Assembly: GCF_021556455.1 (NCBI RefSeq)
Contig: NZ_JAKGCV010000016.1
Coordinates: 1 to 34,608, forward strand
Reading direction: 5' to 3'
Origin: Streptomyces fuscigenes
GTDB lineage: Bacteria > Actinomycetota > Actinomycetes > Streptomycetales > Streptomycetaceae
Length of the DNA stretch: 34,608 nt
The notes below the pieces were generated by a model. It saw only the letters and a list, made by a program, of their open reading frames with translations, searched no databases and had not been told where the DNA came from. A program made the translations under genes and the position numbers. Shown here in pieces: positions 9,926 through 18,638 of this stretch (positions are counted from its first letter, which is position 1; each line of letters starts with the position of its first letter).

Positions 9926-10457
9926 CGCGTTCCCTCCTTGGTTCGCGGTTCGAGTACCGGGTATCCACATCGCGGCTCAAAACCCAGCGGACCAGGATTA
10001 ATCGCAAGAAATCTGAACATTACGCGTTTTCAACGACATCTCCGCAGGTCAACAGCGTGCGAACGACAGCGCACGAGGGCACGTGAGGGCGGCCCGCCGG
10101 ACAGCCCCCGACGCCGAGCCCCCCACTCGCCATGGGCCGACTTGCGCACTTGCGCAATCGCCTCCCAGGGGTTCACCGGCTCGCGGCTGCACGTGCTCAC
10201 GCGCTCGCAGACTCGCGACGGCACACGCTCGTGGGCTCGCGCGCTCGCCGACTCGCGACGGCAGGGGCTCCCCCGTACCCGCGCATGCTCCCGGTATCGA
10301 CCCGTATGCCGCCTCCGCGCGTCACGGCCGGCCCACCGCGGTGTCACGGGCGTGTCCCGGCGCCGGAAAGCCGTGAACCGGCCGCACACCGGGTGGATCG
10401 CACCGGACGAAACCACCTGCCCGGCACGGGCGGGCCCACCGACCCACGGAGAAGCAC
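9926..10457. other. Divergent promoter region, 530 bp
   Basis: Lies between divergent genes, so both promoters should be here. Bases 10190-10262 contain a direct repeat of GACTCGCGACGGCA within CTCGC-rich sequence. No gene is supported; the open frames have no ribosome sites. Confidence 0.45.
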
Positions 10458-11183
10458 ATGCGCGCACGGAAGATCTCGGCCCTGACCCTCGTCGCCGTGG
10501 CCGCCGGCCTCACGCTGACCGCCTGCGGCGGCAACGGCGTCTCACCCGCGAACGCGAGCACCGGGGTCTCGGACACCGGCAAGGGCGTCTCGGCCGCCCC
10601 CGGCACGTCGGGCGGGTCGGCGAAGGGGTCCGGAGCGCCGGGTGCCGCCGGCGCCGGCACCTCGGGGTCGTCGGCCTCCTCCGGCTCGTCCGGTTCCTCC
10701 GGCTCATCCGGCTCCTCCGCGGCCGGGACGTCCTCCCGTACGGGTACGGGGACGGGGACGGGGTCGGGCGCCGGTACGGGCGCGTCCGGTGCCCGCGCCT
10801 GCCGCACCGTGAACCTCTCCTTCACCACCTCCGGCGGCATGGCCGAGGGCGAGATCATCGTGAACATGAAGAACACCGGCGTCGCGTCCTGCACGATGCA
10901 CGGCTTCCCGGGCATCGACCTCAAGGGCCGCGACGGAACGGTCAGCGCCGCGCGCAGCGGCGTCGCCGCGCCCGACGTCACCGTGGCGCCCGGCAACGAG
11001 GCCCGCGCCGTGCTCCACTACCCGCCGAACCAGAGCGGCGGCTCGGGCGTCACCTTCACCAGCCTCGTCGTCACACCGCCCGGAGAGACCAACTCGCACG
11101 CCCTGGCCCAGAGCGTCAACGTCCCCGCGGACAGCGACTCGTCGCCCTCCATCACCGTCGACCCGGTCGGTGCGGGCAAGTAG
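10458..11183 (+). CDS. DUF4232-domain lipoprotein
   Basis: A 241-residue exported lipoprotein. The signal peptide ends in the lipobox LTAC with C23 as the lipidated cysteine. Then comes a long Ser/Gly/Thr-rich spacer (SSGSSGSSGSSGSS and GTGTGTGSG runs, residues about 35-110) that should hold the domain away from the membrane. The C-terminal 130 residues are a DUF4232 beta-sandwich with the typical ACRTVNL...CTMHGFPG cysteine pair and the GNEARAVLHY segment. The family is very common in Streptomyces; function unknown. Start ATG 10458 has GGAGAA upstream. Confidence 0.88.
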   Translation: MRARKISALTLVAVAAGLTLTACGGNGVSPANASTGVSDTGKGVSAAPGTSGGSAKGSGAPGAAGAGTSGSSASSGSSGSSGSSGSSAAGTSSRTGTGTGTGSGAGTGASGARACRTVNLSFTTSGGMAEGEIIVNMKNTGVASCTMHGFPGIDLKGRDGTVSAARSGVAAPDVTVAPGNEARAVLHYPPNQSGGSGVTFTSLVVTPPGETNSHALAQSVNVPADSDSSPSITVDPVGAGK

Positions 11184-11431
11184 CGGCCGGAGCCCCGCGT
11201 ACAGGGCACGGGGGACAGGGGACGGGACTGCGCGTCGCGGACACGGATGAGGCTGCGCATCGCGGAGCAGGGCGGAGCATGGCGGGGCGCGCCCGCGCAG
11301 GGGAGCGGGGCCGCCTGCGCAAGGCGGCGGGAGCGCCTGGGGAGGGAGGGCGAGGCGGCCCTTTCGAGGGGCACTCGAAGGGGCACTTTTATGGCTGGCA
11401 GGGCCGTCGCCCGGCGGCCTAGACTCCGCGG
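11184..11431. other. Spacer with leaderless-type promoter
   Basis: Only promoter elements are visible: TAGACT at 11420-11425, six bases before the ATG of the next gene, indicating a leaderless transcript. Confidence 0.4.
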
Positions 11432-11785
11432 ATGGCCTTGGAATGGGAACAGGTAATCGTCCACGCGCAGGACCCGGCGGCCCTGGGTCAGTGGTGGGCG
11501 GACGCCCTCGGCTGGGTCGTGGTGTTCACCTCCGACGACGAGTTCGAGATCCGCCCGGCACCGGAGGTCAGGCCGGGAATCGAGTTCGTGCGGATCGACG
11601 AGCCCAGGAAGGCCAAGAGCCGCCTGCACCTCGACTTCAGGCCCGACGACCAGGCCGCCGAGGTGGCCCGCCTGGAGGCGCACGGCGCGAAGCGCGTCGA
11701 CGTCGGCCAGGGCGAGCAGTCGTGGACCGTCCTCGCGGACCCCGAAGGCAACGAGTTCTGCGTCCTCGGCCGGCGCAAGCCGTAG
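11432..11785 (+). CDS. Glyoxalase-like VOC superfamily protein
   Basis: A 117-residue single-domain vicinal-oxygen-chelate protein of the Glyoxalase_6 type: ALGQWWADALGW near the N-terminus, the central LHLDFRPDD strand and the C-terminal WTVLADPEGNEFCVL. Such proteins are metal-dependent lyases/dioxygenases or antibiotic-binding proteins; the substrate cannot be predicted. No ribosome site precedes the ATG, while a -10 element (TAGACT) lies six bases upstream, so translation is probably leaderless. Monocistronic. Confidence 0.85.
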   Translation: MALEWEQVIVHAQDPAALGQWWADALGWVVVFTSDDEFEIRPAPEVRPGIEFVRIDEPRKAKSRLHLDFRPDDQAAEVARLEAHGAKRVDVGQGEQSWTVLADPEGNEFCVLGRRKP

Positions 11786-11897
11786 GAACGCCCGCGCCGG
11801 CACCTTCGCGCGCGTTGCCCGGCCGGCGCTCCGCCCGTTACCCGTCACGACGAGTTCAGACGCCACCCGGCGACCGCGGCCGTGGCGACGGAGACAG

Positions 11898-12527
11898 ATG
11901 AACGAGCCGGACCTGCCCAGCCCGCTTGCGCGTTCGCGCCGCTTCCTCATGGTCCACGGTGTGCAGCACCGGCGCCCGCGCGGGCACTGGATGTGGTGGC
12001 TGACCGAGGCCATGCGCCGACGCGGCGAGCAGGTGCTCTACCCGCAGTTCCCCTCGCCCGACAAACCCTCGGTGCGCGAGTGGGTCGATCTCCTGCACGC
12101 GGAGCTGGCCCAACTCGGCGACGGCGAGCGCGTCGTGGTGTGCCACTCCCTGGGCTGCGCACTGTGGCTCCGCGCGGCGCAGTCACTCCCCGCCGACCTG
12201 CGCGTGAGCCGGGTGCTGCTGGTGTCCCCGCTCGGCGAGCAGTCGTTCACGGCGGCCAACGGCAACGAGGAGTTCGGGCCCGGGCGCGTCGACCCCGTGC
12301 TCCTCGCCGCCGCGTCGGCGCAGCCGCCGCGCGTGGTCGCCTCGGCGACCGACCCGTACGCGCCCGCCGACCCCCACGCCTGGAGCGCCGAACGCGGTCT
12401 GGAATGCGACGTCCTGCCCGCCGCAGGGCACATCACCCCGGCCGACGGCTACGGCCCCTGGCCCGCCGCCCTCGCCTGGTGCCTGGACGGACGCACTCCC
12501 GTGTCCGCGAACGCCGCCCACCCGTAG
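11898..12527 (+). CDS. RBBP9/YdeN-type alpha/beta serine hydrolase
   Basis: A 209-residue small alpha/beta hydrolase. The N-terminal FLMVHGVQ strand-loop, VCHSLGC nucleophile elbow (S84; the first Gly is Cys, as often in this family) and AAGHI (catalytic His) fit the RBBP9/YdeN serine hydrolase family, cytosolic carboxylesterases of unknown natural substrate. ATSATDPYAP-like segment VASATDPYAP supplies the acidic residue. Start ATG 11898 has GGAGA 5-9 bases upstream. Confidence 0.85.
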   Translation: MNEPDLPSPLARSRRFLMVHGVQHRRPRGHWMWWLTEAMRRRGEQVLYPQFPSPDKPSVREWVDLLHAELAQLGDGERVVVCHSLGCALWLRAAQSLPADLRVSRVLLVSPLGEQSFTAANGNEEFGPGRVDPVLLAAASAQPPRVVASATDPYAPADPHAWSAERGLECDVLPAAGHITPADGYGPWPAALAWCLDGRTPVSANAAHP

Positions 12528-12676
12528 GCATCGCCGCGTACCCCGCGCCCGAGTCCGGCGGGGCTCGCGGGCGGGCAATCGGCTTGACCGGCGGACAGGC
12601 ACACGACCGGGCCAAGGCGTCGGCGCACGGCGCGCGCGACCGGATCCAGCCCCGCGGAGCGCGGCCGGCCGCCCCC

Positions 12677-12907
12677 TCAGCCGACGACCCAGTACCAGCC
12701 CGTCGGCAGGTCGACCCCGCTGGACGTCCTGATGAACTTGCAGGCCGCGCCCGTCACATGGATGGGGTGCGCCTGGCAGGCCGCCTGGGTCCCGTAGCGC
12801 GGCTGGTAGATCTTGATGGGCGTGGCCGCGCTCGCCGCCGTGGTCACTCCGAGCGTTGCGGCGACCGCGGCCGCCGACATGGCGAGTACCGCAAGCGTCT
12901 TCCTCAT
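12677..12907 (-). CDS. Small secreted protein, two cysteines
   Basis: A 76-residue precursor: MRKTLAVLAMSAAAVAATLG is a signal peptide, cut near TAASA. The mature part of about 48 residues (IKIYQPRYGTQAACQAHPI, then ACKF, ending PTGWYWVVG) contains two cysteines able to form one disulfide. Start ATG 12907 has GGGGAGAG five bases upstream; the longer frame to 12991 does not. Function not recognised; the size and pattern suit an exported peptide or small inhibitor-like protein, but nothing more can be claimed. Confidence 0.75.
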   Translation of the reverse strand: MRKTLAVLAMSAAAVAATLGVTTAASAATPIKIYQPRYGTQAACQAHPIHVTGAACKFIRTSSGVDLPTGWYWVVG

Positions 12908-13041
12908 GACTCTCCCCGTTTTCCCTCTGTCGCTCGCCCCGGTGGAGCCCGGGGCCCGTCCGATCAGACCGGGGGCCGTCTGCCGCGTCAACTCCTTTTC
13001 CCAGAAGCCCTGATGGGGCGCTCGACCGGTCTCGGAGGCGG

Positions 13042-13140
13042 CCGCTCAACCAGAGGCGGCCATCCAGGCAGGGAAGGCGACCGCTCAACCAGAGGCGTCC
13101 ACCCAGGCAGGGAAGGCGGACGCTCGACCAGGGACGGTCA
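13042..13140. repeat. 39-bp tandem repeat, about 2.5 copies
   Basis: Units with CGCTC(A/G)ACCAG(A/G)G begin at 13043, 13082 and 13121 and share CCAGGCAGGGAAGGCG. It lies between the stop of the anti-sigma-like gene and the upstream region of the small secreted gene, both on the minus strand. Confidence 0.85.
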
Positions 13141-13161
13141 CCGGAACCGTACCGGGCAGCC

Positions 13162-14421
13162 TCAAGAGGTCCGACTCCACTTCAGCCACTGCTTGCTGGT
13201 GGCGATCTTCGTCAGCTCATCGAGGCTGAGGGCGGGCGTGGTCCGCGTCTTCGGGCCGAACTGCTGGGCGCCGTTGCTCTCGAAGACCACGACGCGCAGC
13301 CCGTCGGGCCGCAGCGTGTCGGCCTTCCACATCACCATGCCGGAGCCGCCCTTCTCGCCCGGGGTCTTGCTCCTCGATACGTCCGTCCCATCGGGGAGCG
13401 TCGTCGAACCCGCGCCGAAGAGGTCGCTCCGGGCGTCCGACATGTCCGGCTGCACGTTGATCTCCAGCCGCGTCACCCCCTTGCCGTCGTCGACGAGGAG
13501 GTAGGTGTACCCGCCGTCGTCGCCCGTGCCCTGACCGGTGACCTTGACGCCGGCGGGCAGCAGGGAGCGCACGGTCTTCCTCAGCGCGGCCCCGTCGGGG
13601 CCCTGCGCGACCGGCGGCGGCTCGGGGGAGCGCGTATGCCGCCCGGCCAGCTGCCTGAGGGGTTCGTGCCAGGCATCGGAATCCACGAGCTTCCGCAACT
13701 CCGCCGCGCTCAGCGGTGGTTCAGGGCGCGAGACCGGGGAGTCCTTCTCCGTGGGTGCGTTCCACTCCTGCACCTCGACCGTGCCTCCGTCGGGTGTGGC
13801 CAGGGTCGCGGTCCACAGCTTGGTCTCCGCCCGCCGGTCCGGATACTCGTACCCCTTCATGATCATGAGCCGGGACTTGTCGGGGAGGGTGCTGGTCGAG
13901 CAGTCCTCGTACGGGACGACGCCCTTGTCGGGGCAGGTGACGCGGTCGCTCGCGGTCGCGTTCCCGTCGCCGTTCGCCCCCTCGATCACGAGACTCATCG
14001 CGGCCGGCCCCTTGTGGTCGTCGAACACCAGCGAGACCGCGGGGCCCCCCGGCGCGTCCACGCCGGTGGCCTCGACCCCGGTCATCGACCCCGCCGGCAT
14101 CACCCTGCGCAGGGCTGCGATCATCTGCTGCCCGGTGAAGACGGCGGGAGTGGCGGGCACGCTGGACGGGGCGGCGGCGCGCGCAGCGGCGGGCGTTCCC
14201 CCGGCGCCCACGAGCCCGGCACCGTACGCGCCGCCGAACCCCACCGCCGACGCGACCAGGACACTCCCCGCGACCGAGGCCACCCGCCTCCTCGCCACCC
14301 TGCGGCGGCCCCTGGCCAGCCCCCCTTCAACCAGCCCACCGCCGTCCGCAGGACTGAACGCGTCGCCGGTCCGGCGCATCGCCAGGCCGAGATCGTCGAG
14401 GAATTCCTCTTCTTCCGGCAT
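13162..14421 (-). CDS. Membrane-anchored protein, possible anti-sigma partner
   Basis: A 419-residue protein: an acidic cytosolic N-terminus (MPEEEEFLDDLGLAMRRTG), one transmembrane helix at about residues 48-72 (VAGSVLVASAVGFGGAYGAG) and a long extracytoplasmic part of about 340 residues with two similar halves (each ALRR/ALRKTV...LLPAG type). It lies 85 bp downstream of, and on the same strand as, an ECF sigma gene. This order and topology are those of many Streptomyces sigma/anti-sigma pairs, but no zinc-binding anti-sigma motif (HxxxCxxC) is present, so the role is inferred from context only. ATG 14421 has GGGGAG ten bases upstream. Confidence 0.75.
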   Translation of the reverse strand: MPEEEEFLDDLGLAMRRTGDAFSPADGGGLVEGGLARGRRRVARRRVASVAGSVLVASAVGFGGAYGAGLVGAGGTPAAARAAAPSSVPATPAVFTGQQMIAALRRVMPAGSMTGVEATGVDAPGGPAVSLVFDDHKGPAAMSLVIEGANGDGNATASDRVTCPDKGVVPYEDCSTSTLPDKSRLMIMKGYEYPDRRAETKLWTATLATPDGGTVEVQEWNAPTEKDSPVSRPEPPLSAAELRKLVDSDAWHEPLRQLAGRHTRSPEPPPVAQGPDGAALRKTVRSLLPAGVKVTGQGTGDDGGYTYLLVDDGKGVTRLEINVQPDMSDARSDLFGAGSTTLPDGTDVSRSKTPGEKGGSGMVMWKADTLRPDGLRVVVFESNGAQQFGPKTRTTPALSLDELTKIATSKQWLKWSRTS

Positions 14422-14506
14422 GCTGAAGTCACTCCCCTGCTCATACGTACGTCAACGGACACAACGGGATACGGCCGACGGCCGACCGGCCTCTTGTTCG
14501 CGCCCC

Positions 14507-15028
14507 TCAGGACGCCACGAACTCGACGTACTCGCCGTCGAGTTGTGCGCGCAGCTTGGCCAACGCGCGCACCGACCTGGTCCGGATGGCCGCCGCGCTC
14601 ACGCTCATCGCCTCGGCCGTCTCCTCGATGCTGCGGTCCTCCCAGTACCGCAGGACCACCACCGCCCGGTCCTTCGGCGCGAGTTGGGCGAGCGCGTCGA
14701 GAAGGGCGATACGCAGATCGGCGTCGCCGGCCGACCGCGCGGCTCCCTCCGGCAACTCCCCGAGAGGCCGCTCCGTCGCGGAACGCCGGCGCCGGTAGGT
14801 GAGAAAGCAGCGCACCAGCACGGACTGGGCGTAGGCGGCGGGGTTCTCCACGTGGGAACGCCCCCACACGGTGTACATACGGCCCAGCGTCTCCTGCACG
14901 AGATCCTCGGCCAGGTGAACGTCGCCGCTGGTCAGCAGGCACGCCGAGCGAAAGAGCTGCCCCGCGCGGCTCGCCGCGAACTCCCTGAAGCCGTCCACCC
15001 GACCCGCGCGCCCGGTCCCGCTCTTCAC
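14507..15028 (-). CDS. SigE-family ECF RNA polymerase sigma factor
   Basis: A 173-residue ECF sigma factor. Region 2 is LFRSACLLTSGDVHLAEDL followed by VQETLGRMYTVWGR; region 4 is LAPKDRAVVVLRYWEDRSI plus the helix-turn-helix ETAEAMSVSAAAIRTRSVRAL. This is the SigE-family (TIGR02983) pattern. I choose GTG 15028 because GAGGA lies eight bases upstream; GTGs at 15034 and 15046 are alternatives. It is cotranscribed in all likelihood with the downstream membrane protein, which may hold it inactive until an envelope signal arrives. Confidence 0.88.
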   Translation of the reverse strand: MKSGTGRAGRVDGFREFAASRAGQLFRSACLLTSGDVHLAEDLVQETLGRMYTVWGRSHVENPAAYAQSVLVRCFLTYRRRRSATERPLGELPEGAARSAGDADLRIALLDALAQLAPKDRAVVVLRYWEDRSIEETAEAMSVSAAAIRTRSVRALAKLRAQLDGEYVEFVAS

Positions 15029-15167
15029 CCTCACATCCTCACTGACGCACCGGGGGACCGGAAATGTTTCACCAGACCCCGCGCACCGCCAGGTCCTCCC
15101 GGGGCCAACCGGCACCGTCCGGCCCCGCCCGGTCCTGTGGGCCCGCTTTCCGGGGCTCTTTCGGGCC

Positions 15168-15405
15168 GAGGAGCAGCCGGAGCCCGGGCAGATGACGACC
15201 GCGGAACAGCCCGAGCCCAGGCAGGCGACGCCCGAGGAGCAGCCGGAGCCCGGGCAGGCGACGCCCGAGGAGCAGCCGGAGCCCGGGCAGGCGACGCCCG
15301 AGGAGCAGCCGGAGCCCAGGCAGGCGACTGCTGACGAGCGTCGCTGCTCGGCATCCGGGTAGCGGCGTTCGTGACGTCTCCGGCGGAGGTACTACAGCGC
15401 GTCCG
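15168..15405 (+). pseudogene. Remnant of a KorSA-like GntR regulator with a 33-bp minisatellite
   Basis: The plus strand at 15300-15405 matches the C-terminal coding region of the intact GntR gene at 31952 almost base for base (for example CCGGAGCCCAGGCAGGCGAC, then CGTCGCT-CTCGGCATCC and GTACTACAGCG). A one-base deletion before CGTCGCT and later small gaps destroy the frame. Upstream of it the EQPEPRQAT-coding segment has been multiplied to five 33-bp copies (starts 15168, 15201, 15234, 15267, 15300), reading (E)EQPEPGQATP. No start or helix-turn-helix part remains. This is direct evidence of earlier AICE-type DNA at this place. Confidence 0.75.
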
Positions 15406-15647
15406 CGGACTCGAGCGCGCGCCACCGCCGAGACCGCAAGCGGTCCCCGCCTCGCACCGGGGCGGCCTCGCGCTCCGGGTTGCCGCCGTCACGATGACGG
15501 GGACGTGACCGCCCGTGCCGTACCGCGGGACGACGGCACGGGACCGGTCGGGCGGCCGGGTCACGCCGCCGTGACCCGGCACCTCTCAGAACCGGGGGTG
15601 CCTGTTTCCGATCTTCGCCGGCACCGCCTCGAACCGGGTCTGTCGTA

Positions 15648-16775
15648 CTACTTCGCGAGGGTCTTGTAGTTGACGCGCGCGGACTGCGGACCGGGACTCT
15701 GCGTGTCGTTGTCAGCCGCGACACTGATCGCGTACGTGGTCGATTTCGCGAGACTCACGATGTCGTACGCAGGGGCGTCCGAAGACCCGTGCGCGATGCC
15801 GTTCACGTACCAGCCGTAGCGATTCGCACCAGTGACGGCGGTCGCGGTGCAGTGCAGGGCCGTGGCCTTGGCCGTGCACTTGAGGCCCTTCGGCGCGGTG
15901 AACGTGAACGGCTTGGTGACCGCGTGCACCACACCGGACTTCGGACCGGCCGAACCGGCACCGACCGCGGCAACCGAGAAGTCGTATCCGGTATTGCTCT
16001 TCAGCCCGGACACGTTCGCCGTCGTGCCGGTGGACGCGCCCACGACGGAACCGCCGTTGTAGATGAAGTACGACTCCGCGCCGGGAACGGCGGTCCACTT
16101 CAGGGATGCCACGCTCGTGTTGGTGGACGTCACCGTGACACCTGTCGGCGCGGTGGTGGGAATGGTCGCCGGGGCGTCCTTCCCGGCGAACGTGAACGTC
16201 GTGCCTCCGACGACCACTTTCGAGATGATGCCGGAACCGGTCACGCCGGAACCGAGCGAGAAGCCGGTGTCGAGCACCCGCGCCTTGGGAAACGCGGTGC
16301 GCCATTCGGCGAGCGTCCCGTGATTCGCCGAACCGGAACCGCCGGTGTGCTCCGGTGCCCCGTCCTTGACGAACTGCGCGGCGGAATCAGAAACCCACCA
16401 GTCGCCCCCGTACACCTTTTCGCCGACCAGGATGGCATCCGCCTTGCCGTCGCCGTCGAAGTCGGTCACGAGCTGGATACCGGGCTCCGCGGCCGTACCC
16501 GTCCAGCCGAGCGAAGGAGTACCGGTGTCCGCGAGAGCCATCGGGGACGACCAGTACTCGGCAGCCTTGGCGGTGCTGTCGGTCCCCACCGTCGCAACGC
16601 CGATCCCGTTGTCGCCCACCGTGACGTGCCCGTTGGCGCGGGTGTCGGAGAGAGCCGACACGAAATTGCCGGAACGCACTGTGACACTGGTGTCAGCCTG
16701 CGCACCCCCCGCAGTGACGATGGTGGCCGCCGCGACGCCCGCGGCGGCGACAGCAATCGCAATGCGATTACGCAC
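15648..16775 (-). CDS. Secreted protein with two fibronectin type III domains
   Basis: A 375-residue exported protein. Signal peptide residues 1-27 (AIAVAAAGVAAATIVTAGG, cut after AQA). Residues 30-200 form a beta-rich domain with an FG-GAP/EF-like calcium loop DFDGDGKADAI (105-115) as in VCBS/FG-GAP repeats. Two FN3 domains follow, at about 208-295 (TAPTGVTVTSTNTSVASLKW) and 298-375 (FTAPKGLKCTAKATALHC). No catalytic motif. A role in matrix or surface binding is plausible. GTG 16775 is fixed by AGGAGGAA six bases upstream. Confidence 0.85.
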   Translation of the reverse strand: MRNRIAIAVAAAGVAAATIVTAGGAQADTSVTVRSGNFVSALSDTRANGHVTVGDNGIGVATVGTDSTAKAAEYWSSPMALADTGTPSLGWTGTAAEPGIQLVTDFDGDGKADAILVGEKVYGGDWWVSDSAAQFVKDGAPEHTGGSGSANHGTLAEWRTAFPKARVLDTGFSLGSGVTGSGIISKVVVGGTTFTFAGKDAPATIPTTAPTGVTVTSTNTSVASLKWTAVPGAESYFIYNGGSVVGASTGTTANVSGLKSNTGYDFSVAAVGAGSAGPKSGVVHAVTKPFTFTAPKGLKCTAKATALHCTATAVTGANRYGWYVNGIAHGSSDAPAYDIVSLAKSTTYAISVAADNDTQSPGPQSARVNYKTLAK

Positions 16776-17534
16776 GTGTTCCTCCTGATGTTGTGTCGTG
16801 CAGGAACATGCCGCGATGTCTCCCATCGGGCGCTCCCTTGATCCGGTCGGACGTCAACCGGCCGCACACACGCCGACAAGCCCCCCTGCCGTGTCGACCG
16901 AGATGCGCATCCCGGAAATCCCCGTCCGCCCGTTCCCACCCTTTTGTGACTGCGACAGGGAGACCTGCGGTCGCCCGGAATGGTTGCAGGCTCGTTCGGC
17001 TGAGTTCGCCTACGCCAACGGCCCCATCCGCGCGCCGGGCCGGTGGCCTACGACTTCCCATCCGGCAGCCCCGGCGCGATCCGGCGACGGCTGAGCATCG
17101 CGCTTTCGCGGAGAGTGGGGGCGGGTGGCTTTGACCGCGAGTCGCGCGAATCGAAGGGGCCATCCCCCACGGGCGCGGAAAACAGCAGGTGCGGGCGTCC
17201 TCGGCGCCGGTCGGGGCCGACGCTCCCCCGCACATGGGGGGGTCCGCGCATATGTGCTTCGGGCGGGTGACAACGACGCACGGATCTGGGTCAGTCGGAC
17301 GCCGAGGAAGCCAAGATGCACGCCCTGATCGATCAAGGGCTCGCGGAGCACGAGGGCGGGGCCGATGGGCCGTAAGTCCTGGCCGTGGGTTGGCCGCACG
17401 CGCTGGTCAAGGATGGGATATTCGCGAGCCAGAGTGCGACAAGACGCACGCAGAAGGTGTGCCGCTCAGCGAATAACACCCCTTCTCACCTGACCTGCAA
17501 ACTTCTAACCGGTGGGCAGCGAAAAACATGAGGT
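16776..17534. other. Gene-poor stretch at the edge of the island
   Basis: No confident gene. Two short readable stretches may be relics: plus 16891-17094 (67 codons from GTG, containing PPFCDCDRETCGRPEW) and plus 17271-17375 (ends SDAEEAKMHALIDQGLAEH then stop, no start). At 17219-17247 there is one hairpin of CTCCCCCGCACATGGGGGGG form. Base composition becomes less uniform from here on. Confidence 0.4.
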
Positions 17535-17984
17535 GTGCCACCAACACGCGTTCCAACTTGCATGGGGGTTCAGGTTGCAGGCGGCCGTGCGGGGCGCTGC
17601 GGCATGCCGGAGGGTCGCAGGTCCTCACGGACCCTTCGAGTTGATACACGTGTATCGGATAGGCACGCCAAACAACTTGCTAAGCAGGAACTTCGGCCCC
17701 TTAACCCTCCCACCGATGCCAACGACTTCACCGCCTGGACCAACTACTGGAGGACGGCAGGCGTTTTTACCCTCGCAAACCAGTTCGGCGACGACCGCCA
17801 AAAGTCCGGCGAACTGGAGGCCTACCTAAGGCGCCTGGATCCCCAGATCCTTGACCAAGCCCAGAGGGACACCACCAGCAAGCCACGGGTCGGCGCCCTC
17901 TTCGCTGCCCGCTACCCCCACGGAACGCCGCCGGAGGTCGCCGCGCTATACAAAGGCGTGGCCGCCCACCTGAGTCTCGACTAG
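17535..17984 (+). CDS. Hypothetical protein, possibly 5'-disturbed
   Basis: An open frame of 149 codons. The C-terminal 105 residues (from AKQLAKQELRPLNPPTDAND to GVAAHLSLD) look protein-like, helical and soluble; the first 40 residues are Arg/Gly-rich and may not be translated. There is no start codon in frame after about 17600 and no good ribosome site, so the gene may be a fragment. A perfect 14-bp palindrome (GATACACGTGTATC, 17643-17656) lies inside the frame. Not recognised. Confidence 0.4.
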   Translation: MPPTRVPTCMGVQVAGGRAGRCGMPEGRRSSRTLRVDTRVSDRHAKQLAKQELRPLNPPTDANDFTAWTNYWRTAGVFTLANQFGDDRQKSGELEAYLRRLDPQILDQAQRDTTSKPRVGALFAARYPHGTPPEVAALYKGVAAHLSLD

Positions 17985-18135
17985 CGCCCCTGCGTGCACT
18001 CGGAGCGTCACTTGGGGGCGCTCGGCCTGGGGGCCGGTGCGCCTCTTACCTGCTGCGATGGTCCGCAGATATGTGCAGGTGTCCCCCGCTGTCTGTCGGC
18101 GTTGTCACGCAATTAGACACTCAGGGTGCTTGATC

Positions 18136-18558
18136 TCAGGCCACCGCTGGTCCCGCTCCATGGCGTTCGTAGAGCCGCTTCACTTGCTTGACCCAGAAGT
18201 CGAACTTCTCATCTGCCGATGCGATGGGTAGAAGCTGGAGCTCCTTGGCCAACTGATAGAAGCCAGGGCCAGCGTCGTTGGCACCCAGGTAGTTCACCAG
18301 GGCCGAAAGCATGAGAGGCGGGTCTGAGGGGGCTATCTCCTGGTCTCGTTCCACGATCAGTCCCAGCAGATGCCCCATCGCGGCCCGCTCGTCAACACGC
18401 TCGAAGTCGAAGGGACGGCAATCTGTTCGCCTGGCCAGAGTCACGTTGAGCTCGGTGTACGACGTGAGCCTGCCCAGCTTTGCTCGCTCGACGAGAAAGC
18501 CATGACCGTCATGTACCAGCTCGTCCCACTCGCTGTCCGCGCGGCCGTATCCGGACAT
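18136..18558 (-). CDS. Conserved hypothetical protein
   Basis: A 140-residue soluble protein (MSGYGRADSEWDELVHDGHG...GFLVERAKLGRLTSYTELN...FDFERVDERAAMGHLLG...ANDAGPGFYQLAKEL...FWVKQVKRLYERHG). ATG 18558 has AGGGGGCAGGG directly upstream. I know similar short proteins from Streptomyces genomic islands, annotated only as hypothetical. Convergent with the frame at 17535. No enzyme motif seen. Confidence 0.75.
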   Translation of the reverse strand: MSGYGRADSEWDELVHDGHGFLVERAKLGRLTSYTELNVTLARRTDCRPFDFERVDERAAMGHLLGLIVERDQEIAPSDPPLMLSALVNYLGANDAGPGFYQLAKELQLLPIASADEKFDFWVKQVKRLYERHGAGPAVA

Positions 18559-18638
18559 CCCTGCCCCCTGAGCTACATCGATCCGTGAGCGGGAACCTAC
18601 AGTGCCTGCGCAGTGCCCACAATCGCTCGATGGGCTAA

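Noticed and set aside
8810..11422. 870-codon plus-strand frame
   Set aside because: Runs antisense to the PRC/DUF2382 gene and out of frame through the lipoprotein gene; no start signal.
17219..17247. A hairpin resembling an actinobacterial type I-E CRISPR repeat (CTCCCCCGCACATGGGGGGG)
   Set aside because: Only one copy; no second repeat at spacer distance and no cas gene.
17271..17375. C-terminus of a ParD/RHH-type antitoxin (SDAEEAKMHALIDQGLAEH)
   Set aside because: Too short, no DNA-binding part, no toxin gene next to it.
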